Origin: Euclidia mi
Taxonomy: Eukaryota; Arthropoda; Insecta; Lepidoptera; Erebidae
Reading direction: 5' to 3'
Assembly: GCA_944739405.2 (NCBI GenBank)
Contig: OX123200.2
Location: 9,936,761 to 10,000,760 of the forward strand
DNA length: 64,000 bases
The position numbers were made by a program, and so were the translations under genes. Shown piece after piece: positions 32,660-42,714 of the stretch. Position 1 is the stretch's first letter. Each line of letters opens with the position of its first letter. The notes below the pieces were generated by a model that was not told the origin of the DNA, searched no databases, and saw nothing but the letters and a program-made list of their open reading frames with translations.

Positions 32660-34325
32660 ATGGAAGTGAATTCGTGTACTAAGATCAGTCCAAACAATGA
32701 TCTTAGTCCAAATACGTGCCTCGCAGACGAGTTGCCCGCAAAATTGGATCAAGCTATTAAAAAGATAATAAAAAAAGAAGGATTCATTACATATAAAATA
32801 GACAAAGAAAACGTATCTACCAACAACAGTAACTATCTTGGCATATTATATGGAATTGACATTAAAGGGAAAACTAAGAACGGTGATAAAGAAATCAGCA
32901 TATTCGTGAAAAACATAAAACCTGACAAAAGTATTCTGCAAATAATTTCTATAACAGACGTCTATAAAATTGAACTTTTTGCTTACAAACAAGTGTTTAA
33001 ATTATACGAAAAAATGCAAGAAGAAGCACATATACCTTTGGATGAGCGATTCAAAATGGTTAAAGTGTACGACGAAAGCAACGAAGAAACAATAATAATG
33101 GAGAATCTAGCCAGAAAAGGTTTCAAAATTTGTAAAAGAATGTCTGTCGCGTCACTGCAATTTGCTAAGCTAGCTATTAAGGCGCTTGCCAAATTTCACG
33201 GGCTTTCCTTTGTGCTTAAAGAGAAAAGATCAAAATTCTTCGAAGAAAATATAAAACCTATCGATTATCCAGTAATTTTTAACGAAGCTTGGCCACCATT
33301 TGTTGAGAAGATGAAAAATATAACAATGGAATTTGTTGACGAAGAATATAAGAAAAGAGTAGAAGCAGTGTATGCGGGTCTCGAGGAAAAATTTCCTCGT
33401 TATCATCATGATACCAATAGCAGAGTATGCTTGTGCCATGGAGATTATACTCCCAATAATATTTTAATGAGGATGGGAGTAAGTGAAAATATTGTATAAT
33501 AAATATTAACTGTTTAATTTTTCAATGCATAGTTACCGGGTTACACACGCATTATTTAGGACTACTGTTGCAAACCCGTGCCACATAGCATGATGTTATA
33601 TAGCCTTTATCGATAAATGAGCCACCCCACACAAAAAAAATATCCAAAACGAACCGGTAGTTCCCGAGATTAACGTGTTCAACCAAGCAAACTCTACAGC
33701 GTTCTATTATTAGTATAGAACACGGGGAAGTAACATTTTGTCTTAATATAATGCTGATGTTTAGGCTCTGCGTAATGTTTTAGCTATGATTTGTTCATTG
33801 GGCTTATAGATAGAAGTATTTTGACTGAATGTTCCTGTTGAAAATGTTGTGCCAACTTCTGATGTATTAAAACGTAACCAGTCTTTGTGTTAATTCCCTT
33901 AATTTTATCATTCTTTACAGAATGACCAAGAACACGAGGTAATACCAGTGGACTATCAGCTGATGCACTATGGATGTCCAGTATCAGACTTCTTTTATTT
34001 TATATACTTTTGTACTGACCGGGACTTTCGCAAGAAGCATATGATTGACCTAAAGAATTTGTACTACGATGAACTGAAACATTTCGTGAAATACTTTAAT
34101 TTTGATATTGATTCAGTTTATCCTAGAAATGAGTTTGAGAAGGCTTATAAAGAGAAGCTAGATTATGGTTTAATGCTTTCTCTTTTATATTTAGTTTTCA
34201 TGTTTGTGTCTGATGATAAAGATGTTGAGCCTGATGTAGTAGGCTTGAATTTCCAAATTGATGACAGATTTAAGGAGAGACTACGTGGAGCTCTTGTAGA
34301 TTATGAAGAATGGGGATATTTGTAA
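32660..34325 (+). CDS. EcKL gene C: ecdysteroid-kinase-like protein
   Basis: Exons 32660-33478 and 33921-34325 with a 442-bp phase-0 intron (GTAAGT donor, TTTACAG acceptor) encode about 407 residues. I choose the ATG at 32660 (ATAATGG); upstream codons in frame have no ATG. Landmarks are Lys84, Glu105, CHGDYTPNNILM with H260, D262 and N267, and Asp284 in PVDYQ. The block KLDQAIKKIIKKEGF and the IKGKTKNGDKE block are nearly those of gene A, so the two look like recent duplicates. One oddity: the glycine-loop position reads STNNSNYLG where A, B and D have GG, so nucleotide binding may be altered. The predicted role is phosphorylation of an ecdysteroid or xenobiotic hydroxyl (family knowledge; substrate unknown). 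A MITE lies just upstream and an R-B repeat sits in the intron. Confidence 0.92.
33530..33720 (+). mobile_element. R-B repeat inside the intron of gene C
   Basis: ACCGGGTTACACACGCATTA, AGCCTTTATCGATAAATGAG and CCCGAGATTAACGTGTTCAA match R-B at 11334. It accounts for about 190 of the 442 intron bases. Confidence 0.7.
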
Positions 34326-34475
34326 TGCAGATATTTTTGAAGAATTATTCAATAGCGAACACGTTTGACAAGAAATAGAATGACAAGAAGGGAATACAAG
34401 GAAGATCATTTTAACGATACCTATAAAATATTTTTCATTGCAAATAGTACGTTTTGAAGAATATTTTACTGTACA

Positions 34476-34481
34476 AATAAA
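34476..34481 (+). terminator. Candidate polyadenylation signal of gene C
   Basis: AATAAA 151 bp after the stop codon. Other A-rich variants lie nearby, so the choice is tentative. Confidence 0.45.
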
Positions 34482-36488
34482 TAGAGATTAAATAGTCGCC
34501 TAACATTTCTCTGTTGAAGGTTTTCCTAAGAACATTTTTAATTCATATTATTTATCTTATAGATTAAGAAGACGTTATATGACATCTTGATAGGCACACA
34601 TAAGATAGGAATTTATTTTATATACTGTATAATCACAGTTGGATCGAAATTTTTATGAGTTGTCTAACGAATTATTTATATGGAACTTATCAGAATTCGG
34701 AGAAACTTGCCATAAATGTTTTAATTGCATTGGGCTTATGATTAAATATCAGGAAGAGTACTAAATGAATAAAGATAATTTGAAGGTAGGTCGTATAATA
34801 AGCGGTTGTATTCGTTGATTTTGTCTGTTTAAGAACAAGACGCCTTGTCATGAAATAAACATGTTATTGGCATTATTCAATTACCGAATAAAGGTTGAAC
34901 ATTATTATAATTGCCCATCGCTTCATCGCCCATTAGAAACAAAACATTTGTTTGACTTCAGGTATCGTTTTCAAAAAAAAAGCTTTCTTCATAATATTTT
35001 TATATAATAATAACGAGATTTCCATTCAAAAGCGTTTTCTTGGAATTATATTAGCTGATTTTCCTCTTTAGGGAAAATCTTTGTTTAAGAAACATAACAA
35101 CATAAATACAGTTATTTTAATGAGATTGTTTGCTTTAACAATACCGGTCATGTTTTGTTGTATTTTTCCTTAATACGGAGTTCTTATAATATTTTCCTTA
35201 TTTAGGATAAGATTGACACCTTTATAGAGCGGCTTTGTGACTAAAATAAACGCTTAGAAGTCTTGGCAAAGATTTGTGTTCTCAGCAGACAAACTGTCCC
35301 GGGCAATATCATAGACGTAATTTCTGGAATTTTAATAATGGCGCTTAGAATATATGCCAACTATAAAATATGACACAAACAAATATAATCATCTTAACTG
35401 GACTGACGATTCGAAGGCGTTCAATATCAATAGTTATTCACGAACAATGGTCACCAAGGCTTTATTAGTGTTTGCCAGGTGTTGAGAGTTTGATTCTCAC
35501 AAGAAAAGTATTGTGTCATTAACTAGTGGAGCCTTGGCACAGGCCTAAGTCCAGCAAGGACGTCTGTCGGCTGATATGATGATTATGATGATAAAACCAG
35601 CTCTCAAACTTAGTGTTGCTACAATTTGTTTTTATTTGATTTAACAGGCCTTTCATTCGTATTGTATGTTGTGGTACTAAAAAGGTATCGAGAATTTTAT
35701 CTTAGTACATTCTAGTCTGGTGAAAGAAATTATTTTGACAACATCCCCAACGTATTCTATGACGTTAGATAAATGTTTACGTAGGAATGCAATTCCATTT
35801 TTGACTGGATACAATTTGAGGTCAATGCGCTGCATATGTGGTGTTCATTCTCAATGCATTGTCGCTGTGGTGATGTTTATTGGTCGGCATTTTGGCGACA
35901 TAGAAGGATTTCCACTAGAAATCATAGTACAATTTCTTTTTAACATTTGAATAATAGATTGATAAAATAAATCCAATTGGATTTGGAGTGTTATTTGTTA
36001 AGACTTTCTCCTTTAGAACCCGGGCTCCGCTTTCTAACTTAAGCAGATTTGACTGAATATTAACTTTACCAAAGAGCCCAGTGTTATAATATTCAAGAGC
36101 ACTATCCATAACGACTTAAAAAGATCTATCAGAATCTTCGCGACTAGGCAGGCTATCGATGCCTATACAAACATCTGCTCATTATTTTGCTCCCACGTGC
36201 TTCATTTTCTAAAACCTATAATTTTGCCAACAATGCTGAACAGTGGCTAAAAATGTCGAACTTATTTGCTGACAAACTGTAGCATCGTAGAAACAAGATG
36301 TTACCTACTTTCCAGTATTTCGCTTCGATTGTTTTTGGTACTATGTTTTGGCACAGATTTTACCTATCTTGGCACGAGGTATTCACCGAACTAGATCAAA
36401 TTTTAACATGCACTTTCGCAATTATGATATCCATACGGATATTATAATTTATAACGTTACGGACATAACATCACGGATATTTTTATAC
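34482..36488. other. Gene C to gene D spacer, no gene
   Basis: No supported frame. AGGCCTAAGTCCAGCAAGGA followed by GATGATTATGATGAT at about 35540-35602 is a short RTE-like LINE tail on the + strand. The rest is AT-rich and unassigned. Confidence 0.45.
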
Positions 36489-36790
36489 GGTAGTAGAGCC
36501 TTGCTGATTTCAGCATAAATGGGCCGGCTCGACCGGGGAAGTACTACCCTCTCACAGAAAATCGACGTAAAGAAACAGTACCTAAACTGTTGCGTTTCGT
36601 TCGGTGAGTGAAAGTGTCGGAGGCCCTATCCCTTACTCCTTCTCCCTCATCCCACTCCTTATCCAATCTCTTTTCCCCACCCCAAGAGGCGGCAACGCAC
36701 TTGTGACTCCTGTAGTGTTACGGGTGTCCATGGGCGGCGGTAATTGCTTACCATCAGGCGATCCGTCTGCTCGTTTGCCGCCTATTATTA
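36489..36790 (+). mobile_element. SINE-like S7, full copy
   Basis: Nearly the same as 13146-13446 from GGTAGTAGAGCCTTGCTGAT to CTGCTCGTTTGCCGCCTATT. This high similarity points to fairly recent activity of the family. Confidence 0.8.
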
Positions 36791-36861
36791 CATAAAAACA
36801 AATTGCTAACGTGTGTTTGTTTGTTTCTTTGAGGGTTTTTCCTTCTTTCTAGTCACAATGG

Positions 36862-36915
36862 TCGCCCCAAACATAGAAATCATAACATATCATGTTATGT
36901 TTTCTGTGTGGGGCG
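36862..36915. repeat. Imperfect hairpin, about 25-bp arms
   Basis: TCGCCCCAAACATAGAAATC ATAACAT, short loop, then ATGTTATGTTTTCTGTGTGG GGCGA. One or two mismatches and a two-base length difference. Confidence 0.7.
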
Positions 36916-37444
36916 ATACATAGGAGACTCTACTGCGCAATTATGATGAGCATTTTATTATCTTAAAAAGAACATAACTTAATTGCACCCGATGTATAAA
37001 AATTAATTACTAACAACAGATTAAAACAAATCTTTTGCTAGTTATTATATAGTAAAATGTGTTATCAGCTGCACTTAACAGTCAATTAGCTTGGAAATCA
37101 TACACTATTATTTTTAGTTGGTCCATACCAACTGCCATCAGTTTAATAACTATTCTCGGAAAGATGATGAACATAATTTTAATATCTATACAGGATGTCT
37201 CAAGATCCATCACCAAACCGAAGTCTACTCGTTTTGGTAATCAAGTTAAGCCATACTAAGCAAAAATAATAACTGGGAAGCGAACTTTTTTTTAAGTTGA
37301 CACATTACTTAAGCCGCAATTAAAAGTGCACGCCTGCAATTCTCGAAATACCTACTTATCTATGGGTGCATAGGACACCTATAGAACACATTGGCAGCGT
37401 AAATTCATCGATTTTCTACCTAATTAGAAAAAAATGTATAGTGA

Positions 37445-37575
37445 CTTTGAGCCTCAATATCTCCTGAACCAGTAACATCCCTGGTATGGTGCCGAAGTAA
37501 AAAATGTTCATAATGATTGGTACAATATGGGATTTCAGTTTTCGTTAAGGGTCTTAAGGGTCTTTTTACACTCAG
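37445..37575 (-). repeat. Unassigned repeat, copy 2
   Basis: Inverted relative to 21790-21906. Shared blocks are CTTTGAGCCTCAATATCTCC, GGTATGGTGCCGAAGTA and TTAAGGGTCTTTTTACA. No known family assigned. Confidence 0.6.
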
Positions 37576-37801
37576 TATAATGCAAAAATGATTGTCTAAA
37601 CTACTGAAGCTAGACACTTGAACTTCGGAGAGTGGGATCCATGGAGTGTTGTTATTGAAAACGTATTTTCGTATGTTTATGGAAAACATATGTTTTTCGT
37701 ATATTTTTTGAAAGCGTTGTTTTCAATAACAACACGCAATAAAAACAATAACTTATAATAATTCACCAAAACAGTAGCATAACATGATAACAAAACTAGT
37801 A

Positions 37802-39433
37802 TCACAAATAACCCCACTCAATAAAATCCGCAACAAGGTCATTCACCCTGTTCTTATATTTACTATCAACATTAAAATTCATCGTAGCCATATCACCTGT
37901 CAAGTCAGGCGCCGCTTCATCATTGGCCATTAGAAAAGGTACCAAATTTATAGATACCAGTAAACCATATTCTAGCCTTTCCTTGAAATGCTTTTCATAT
38001 TCTTGCTTAGGGTACACATTGACTACGTCCAAGTTGAAATGTTTCAGAAATGTCCCCAGTTGGCTGTAGTAAAATTCCTTTAGGTGAGAAAGATGGGCCT
38101 TTCTGAACGCTCTGTCGGTTGCTGAGAATATTAAATACATCAAGTCCATGACAGGACAGCCGTGGTAAATGAGTTGGTAATCGATAGGTATCAGCTCTTT
38201 TATTTCATCGTTCTGTAACAAATCAATCATCTCAGTTGCAAGCTCGCGTGACTTATTATATTTTTTATGGACAACTTTGGCATTAGGAATAAATTCCCCG
38301 TCGCGAAGGACTTTACAACCAGATTTGAATTGTAGTCTAGGCAGCAGATGAAAATGTTTAACTCCAAAGTTTTGTGAGCAAAATTTAGTTTCATCGGTAT
38401 CGTTATCGCCGTTAACTCACATTTCTAGACACAAAATAGGTATATTATGAACGTGCAGTAGCGCACTTTCATTATGTATTTTTTTTACCTCAACATGAAA
38501 ATTAACTGTATATCCGCTTACAAATTATTAAGTATTATTTTAAGATATTATGCAACTACGAAAATCGTGTAATAACGACATTTTCAAACAAAATCTAAAA
38601 TTAAAGTATATATGTAATAATCAAAATTTTCTTACTTTTTCCTTAATTAAAATGTTACTTGGCCTGTAATCACCATGACATAGAACATTAATCACAGACT
38701 TAGCCAACATCAGTTTCCTGTATTTCTCCAAAAATATTGGTACAAAATTCTTAAACCTGTTTCGGTTATTTTCTTCCAAATGTTTCAACGCGAGATGGCA
38801 CATGTTTCGTATGAGGAATTGCATATCCTCGTTAAAAATCAGTGGCTGTTTGACTGTTTTGATTTTCTTTTCATAATATATAGGTCTTCTGTATTCTAGA
38901 ACAAATGACAGAGCGTGAAACTTCGCCAATTCTTTAACAGCCAATTCAGCGTACTGTATCGTCAAAGTGTCCATCCTAAAATACGTGGAATAACCTTTCT
39001 TCTTCATATTGTCAAGAACAATCACGTTAGCTGTACTTTCTTTATAGCTTTTCACCATTTTGAATCTGTCTTCTAGAGGTACATTCACTTTATCTTGAAG
39101 ATCTTTGAATACTTTAGACAAATCGCTGTAGACGAACAATTCTTTCATATACGCTTCACTTAGTGAAAGCATAGTCATTTGTTCTCCTGGTGTGATGATT
39201 TTAAGAAACAAATTATGTTCTTTTTCTTCATGTTCAGTTTGTCCTTTAATATTAACTTCGTAAAATATGCCTAGGAAACTGCCTCCATCACCCGTAAACA
39301 CTTTCTTATCAACACTGAATTTGGTGTACCTTTTTCTTTTTATTATATTTTTTACGCATTGCTGTGCTTTTTCGTAGCCTGAATCTTCGTTAGTATTTAG
39401 AGTTTTAAACTGATAATTTATTTCTACCTCCAT
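37802..39433 (-). CDS. EcKL gene D: ecdysteroid-kinase-like protein
   Basis: On the minus strand exon 1 is 39433-38636 and exon 2 is 38212-37802. The 423-bp phase-0 intron has a GTAAGA donor and TGTTACAG acceptor at the same protein position as in A-C. The product is about 402 residues. Landmarks are GDGGSFLG at 48-55, Lys78, CHGDYRPSNIL with H253, D255 and N260, and Asp277 in PIDYQ. The C-terminus is D-F-I-E-W-G-Y-L. It lies tail-to-tail with gene C and is the most divergent member by eye in the first 120 residues. The full set of kinase residues suggests an active small-molecule kinase of the ecdysteroid 22-kinase/CHK family; the substrate is not known. No obvious AATAAA follows the stop codon in the first 120 bp. 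Confidence 0.92.
38280..38321 (-). mobile_element. SINE S3 fragment in the intron of gene D
   Basis: CATTAGGAATAAATTCCCCG and CGCGAAGGACTTTACAACCA match the S3 tail at 3627-3700. Only about 40 bp remain. Confidence 0.55.
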
Positions 39434-39930
39434 GTGTAGTTCGGACGCGGCGTTGATAACAAATAAACCAATATTTTAAACTTACTATTTATCATTATTA
39501 AAGTATTTAAATATTTCCTTACGTCGTCTAGAGTAGCGATAGTAAGAACGTGAAAGTTATTGATGTTAATGACCTAGGTCACGTCGATAACAGAGTTCTT
39601 GAAAATAACAATAATCGTTCACAGTTCACGTGAAATGTCTTAAATGTTTGCGTGCTCAGAGACCGCTTGCGACCGGCGGAAAGATAATTTTACAATTATT
39701 ATATTAACAATTATTAATCAAATAGGTAGATAAAGAGTCATGCAAAATGAAACAATGGCAAAAACTCACACGCTCATTTTATGTAGTTTCATTGGTTAAG
39801 TTTTCACATCTCTCCGTTCTTGTAGCCAAAAAACAAATAGTACAGTTGTCCTGCCTAATAGCCACACTGCCTTGCTTGCCAGTGTTCGAGTGCCTCCGTA
39901 GTCCAGTTGATAGTGTCAGTTTCAGGAAAT
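39434..39930. other. 5' flank of EcKL gene D
   Basis: The minus-strand promoter of gene D should lie here. No repeat recognised. Two opposed 65-78 codon frames at 39747-39983 show no motif and partly overlap R-A debris. Confidence 0.4.
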
Positions 39931-39933
39931 CTC

Positions 39934-40230
39934 TTCTTAATGCGTCCTTATGCTCTTCGATAGACTTACATGTCAAATTTTAGCTTCTTGCGCCCAATAG
40001 TTATCTACGTGGCTGTGCGTTATCTGTCAGTCAGTACTCGTCTGTATATATGAAATCCTTGCGTTACTGACTGTCTGAGAGACAAGCTACAGCCAGAACT
40101 ATTAGGCAAACGCAGCTGAAATTTGGCATGATTGTTCCTTGGAGACCGAAGATGTGTACTAAGAAGGGATTTTTTTAAATTCCCACAGGATCGGGAAAAG
40201 ATGCGGGTGTAGCTGTGGGCATCCTCTAGT
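39934..40230. mobile_element. Two R-A copies in opposite orientation
   Basis: 39934-40035 is a + strand R-A fragment (TTTTAGCTTCTTGCGCCCAA). 40044-40230 is a fuller minus-strand copy (AGAGGATGCCCACAGCTACA to GTAACGCAAGGATTTCATAT). Together they form a short inverted pair. Confidence 0.6.
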
Positions 40231-40240
40231 TTTATATATT

Positions 40241-40552
40241 ATCATCATCAGCCCTTTATACTGCCCCACTGCTGGGCACGGGCCTCTTCTCACTTATGAG
40301 AAGGATAAGGCCATAATCCACCACACTGGCCAAGTTCGGGTTGGCAGACTTCACATGTCTTTCGAGAACATTATGGAGAACTCTCAGGCATGCAGGTTTC
40401 CTCACGACGTTTTCCTTTACCGTTTAGCAAGCGATAATTAACAATTTAATACGCACTTAACTTCGAAAAGTCATTGGTGCGCGCCGTGGAGTCGAACCCG
40501 AGACCCTCTTCGTAGCAGTCTGTCGGTCTCCCCACTCGGCCATCGCTGCTCT
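40241..40552 (-). mobile_element. SINE S4b, good copy
   Basis: Right-end head on the minus strand AGCAGCGATGGCCGAGTGGG, B box GGTTCGACTCCACGGCGCGC and left-end tail CCCCACTGCTGGGCACGGGC preceded by CATCATCAG. Highly similar to 27568-27892. Confidence 0.8.
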
Positions 40553-41535
40553 TTTTTATATATAGGTACTTAAAATTGAAAAGTATACCAAATTCGAGGT
40601 GTTATTCAAGTTTTCCAAATAAGAAAATAAGATTCAGTATCTCGCATAGCATATATGTATATTGCGCAATTGTTACCTGGTCAAGGCTTCAAAGGCTATA
40701 AAAAGAAACTGAAAACGGACAATTAACCGGTTTCTTTATTTTCAAAAGTAATATAAGCCGCGAATTCGAGTAGTCGTACAAATAACAGTTTATTTTCTCC
40801 ATTTTATACAACTTTTTATCGGTTTGTCGTTTTGTTAAAGAAATTTTATTTTAGTATTTTCTCTTCCGTATTGGCAAGTAGTTAAGACGGCCATGTGGAA
40901 AAGCTTCTGTAGCAAAAGCTTCTATTGGCGAAAAATGTGATTTTTAGTAGTTATAGTTGGTCGTGGGTTTTCCGCACTTAGCCACTTATTTGGGCGTATA
41001 TTTTTAGTAGTTTATCTGTTTAAAATAAACTTTGTTAAACATGAGGAGGTATTCTAACACAAGTTTAATATACTTAATCGGATAACTTCATCCAGATCAC
41101 TAAATTTCCGTGTATGCATGTTATGACGAAGAATATTTTATTTTATTTACCTCTGTTTTGAGCATTTAGGTAACGTCTTTTTTATATTTAAGTGCTTACT
41201 AAGCTCAATCTCTACCGCTTTGGTACACACTTACTCGTACCGAACCCGAAGCGTAAAGGTATAACTCGCGTTACGACCGTTTGTATGAAGTTAAAACACT
41301 GTATTTATATGCCCCTTATACTATGAAGTATAGTTATTACGCAGTGAAGGTATTTCTCTTCGATACCCACGTGTAAAATAGCAATCAATAGTATTTTTAG
41401 TATAATATAATAATGTGTGTAAATAATAGGTATGTATAATACTTAAGTGATGAATGGTATTCTCATATTCCGATATCACATATACAACGAATATCTATGT
41501 TTGTTTCTTATCGTGTATGAAACCGTATAGTGTCT
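40553..41535. other. No gene recognised
   Basis: AT-rich, no supported frame or repeat. Confidence 0.5.
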
Positions 41536-41758
41536 CACTATAGTTCGTTCGCGTTAAGAATGCAGTGAGTCATCAGTGCAACTGCAAGATAAATGTGTAT
41601 TCACCGTGGTGTTAAATTCAAACAAATTATATTTTAAAAGATTAAGTTTAATGAATTTGTAAAAATACACTTAAAAGTTTAAAATCAAAATTAAATCATT
41701 AATATCGTATTTTAATCTATTTTATTTACTGCATTCTTAATGCGAACGAACTACAGTG
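41536..41758. mobile_element. 223-bp TIR element (MITE)
   Basis: Ends CACTATAGTTCGTTCGCGTT and, in reverse complement, CACTGTAGTTCGTTCGCATT. Inverted similarity runs 31 bp to AAGAATGCAGT. The interior is AT-rich and non-coding. CACTA-like ends are suggestive, but no matching 2-3 bp flanking duplication is visible. Confidence 0.7.
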
Positions 41759-41838
41759 GAAGCTATATCCAATAAAAACAGTATAGATAGTATACTTATT
41801 CACCTGAAATTATTTCAAACAGTGTGCGATTATACACA

Positions 41839-41915
41839 TACATACATACATACATACATACATATCGTCACGCCTTTTATCCCCGAAGGGGTAGGCAGAG
41901 GTGTATTTATATTCT
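41839..41915 (-). mobile_element. SINE tail fragment beside (CATA)n
   Basis: A (CATA)n microsatellite leads into GTCACGCCTTTTATCCCCGA AGGGGTAGGCAGAGG, the S1-type tail on the minus strand; the rest is missing. Confidence 0.6.
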
Positions 41916-42238
41916 CATTAAATTGTGCGATTATATTCTCATTAAATGTTACTTAGACAGTAAATGAGAATAAACTGTTTACTGGTGCAGAAAAAGGCTT
42001 GTGTGTGTTAGCAACACTTCGTTAATTGCCAATTAGTCATACATTTCTGATAATAAGACCCAGTTTTACCAGGTCTCGTTAAGTAATATCGAAATAAATT
42101 CAAAATTAGAACAAATGTATGTGTTGTGAGATCTGAATGTCATATCTTGGCTAGGCAAGGTTGATTAAACAGTTCTAAAATAAATAGAATGAAATTAATA
42201 AAGGTTTCTGAATCTAAAATGATTACCTGTTTGTTTTT

Positions 42239-42616
42239 TAGGGTTCCGTACCTAAAAGGTAAAAAACGGGACCCTATTACTAAGCCTCCGCTGTCTGTCT
42301 GTCTGTCTGTCACCAGGCTGTATATCTCATAAACCGTGATAGCTAGAAAGCTGAAATTTTCACAAATTATGTATTTCGGTTGCCGCTATAACAACAAATA
42401 CTAAAAATAAAATAAAAAATATTAAGGGGGTGTCCCATACAAAAAACGTGTTTTTTTCGTATATTTTGCTTAAAATTACTAACTGTAACAGGCAGACGCT
42501 TTAAATTTTCACAGAATATGTAGTTGTATATTACCTTTCAAAATAAATAATTAAATAAAAAAAGTAAATAATAAAGGGGGTTCCCATACAACAAACGTAA
42601 TTCTTAAGCAATTTGT
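42239..42616 (+). mobile_element. GGTTCCGTACC repeat, left half
   Basis: Begins AGGGTTCCGTACCTAAAAGG and includes (CTGT)n, CACCAGGCTGTATATCTCAT and TGCCGCTATAACAACAAATA. It is a repeat I know to be widespread in Lepidoptera. The right half resumes at 48764 beyond the LINE, so one original copy was split. Confidence 0.75.
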
Positions 42617-42628
42617 TACATGATCTTA
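42617..42628. repeat. Target-site duplication of the LINE, left copy
   Basis: TACATGATCTTA, identical to 48752-48763. Confidence 0.85.
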
Positions 42629-42648
42629 CTTGATACTTGATACTTGAT
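42628..42648 (-). repeat. 3' terminal short repeats of the LINE
   Basis: Three units of ATCAAGT on the minus strand form the 3' end of the element, directly before the target duplication. Simple repeats replacing poly(A) are known for several non-LTR clades. Confidence 0.8.
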
Positions 42649-42714
42649 GGCACGGGCTGTTTCCGCAACTCCACGTCTTGGCGTGTATTTTGCGCGCAGG
42701 TGGGAATGGTGTCT

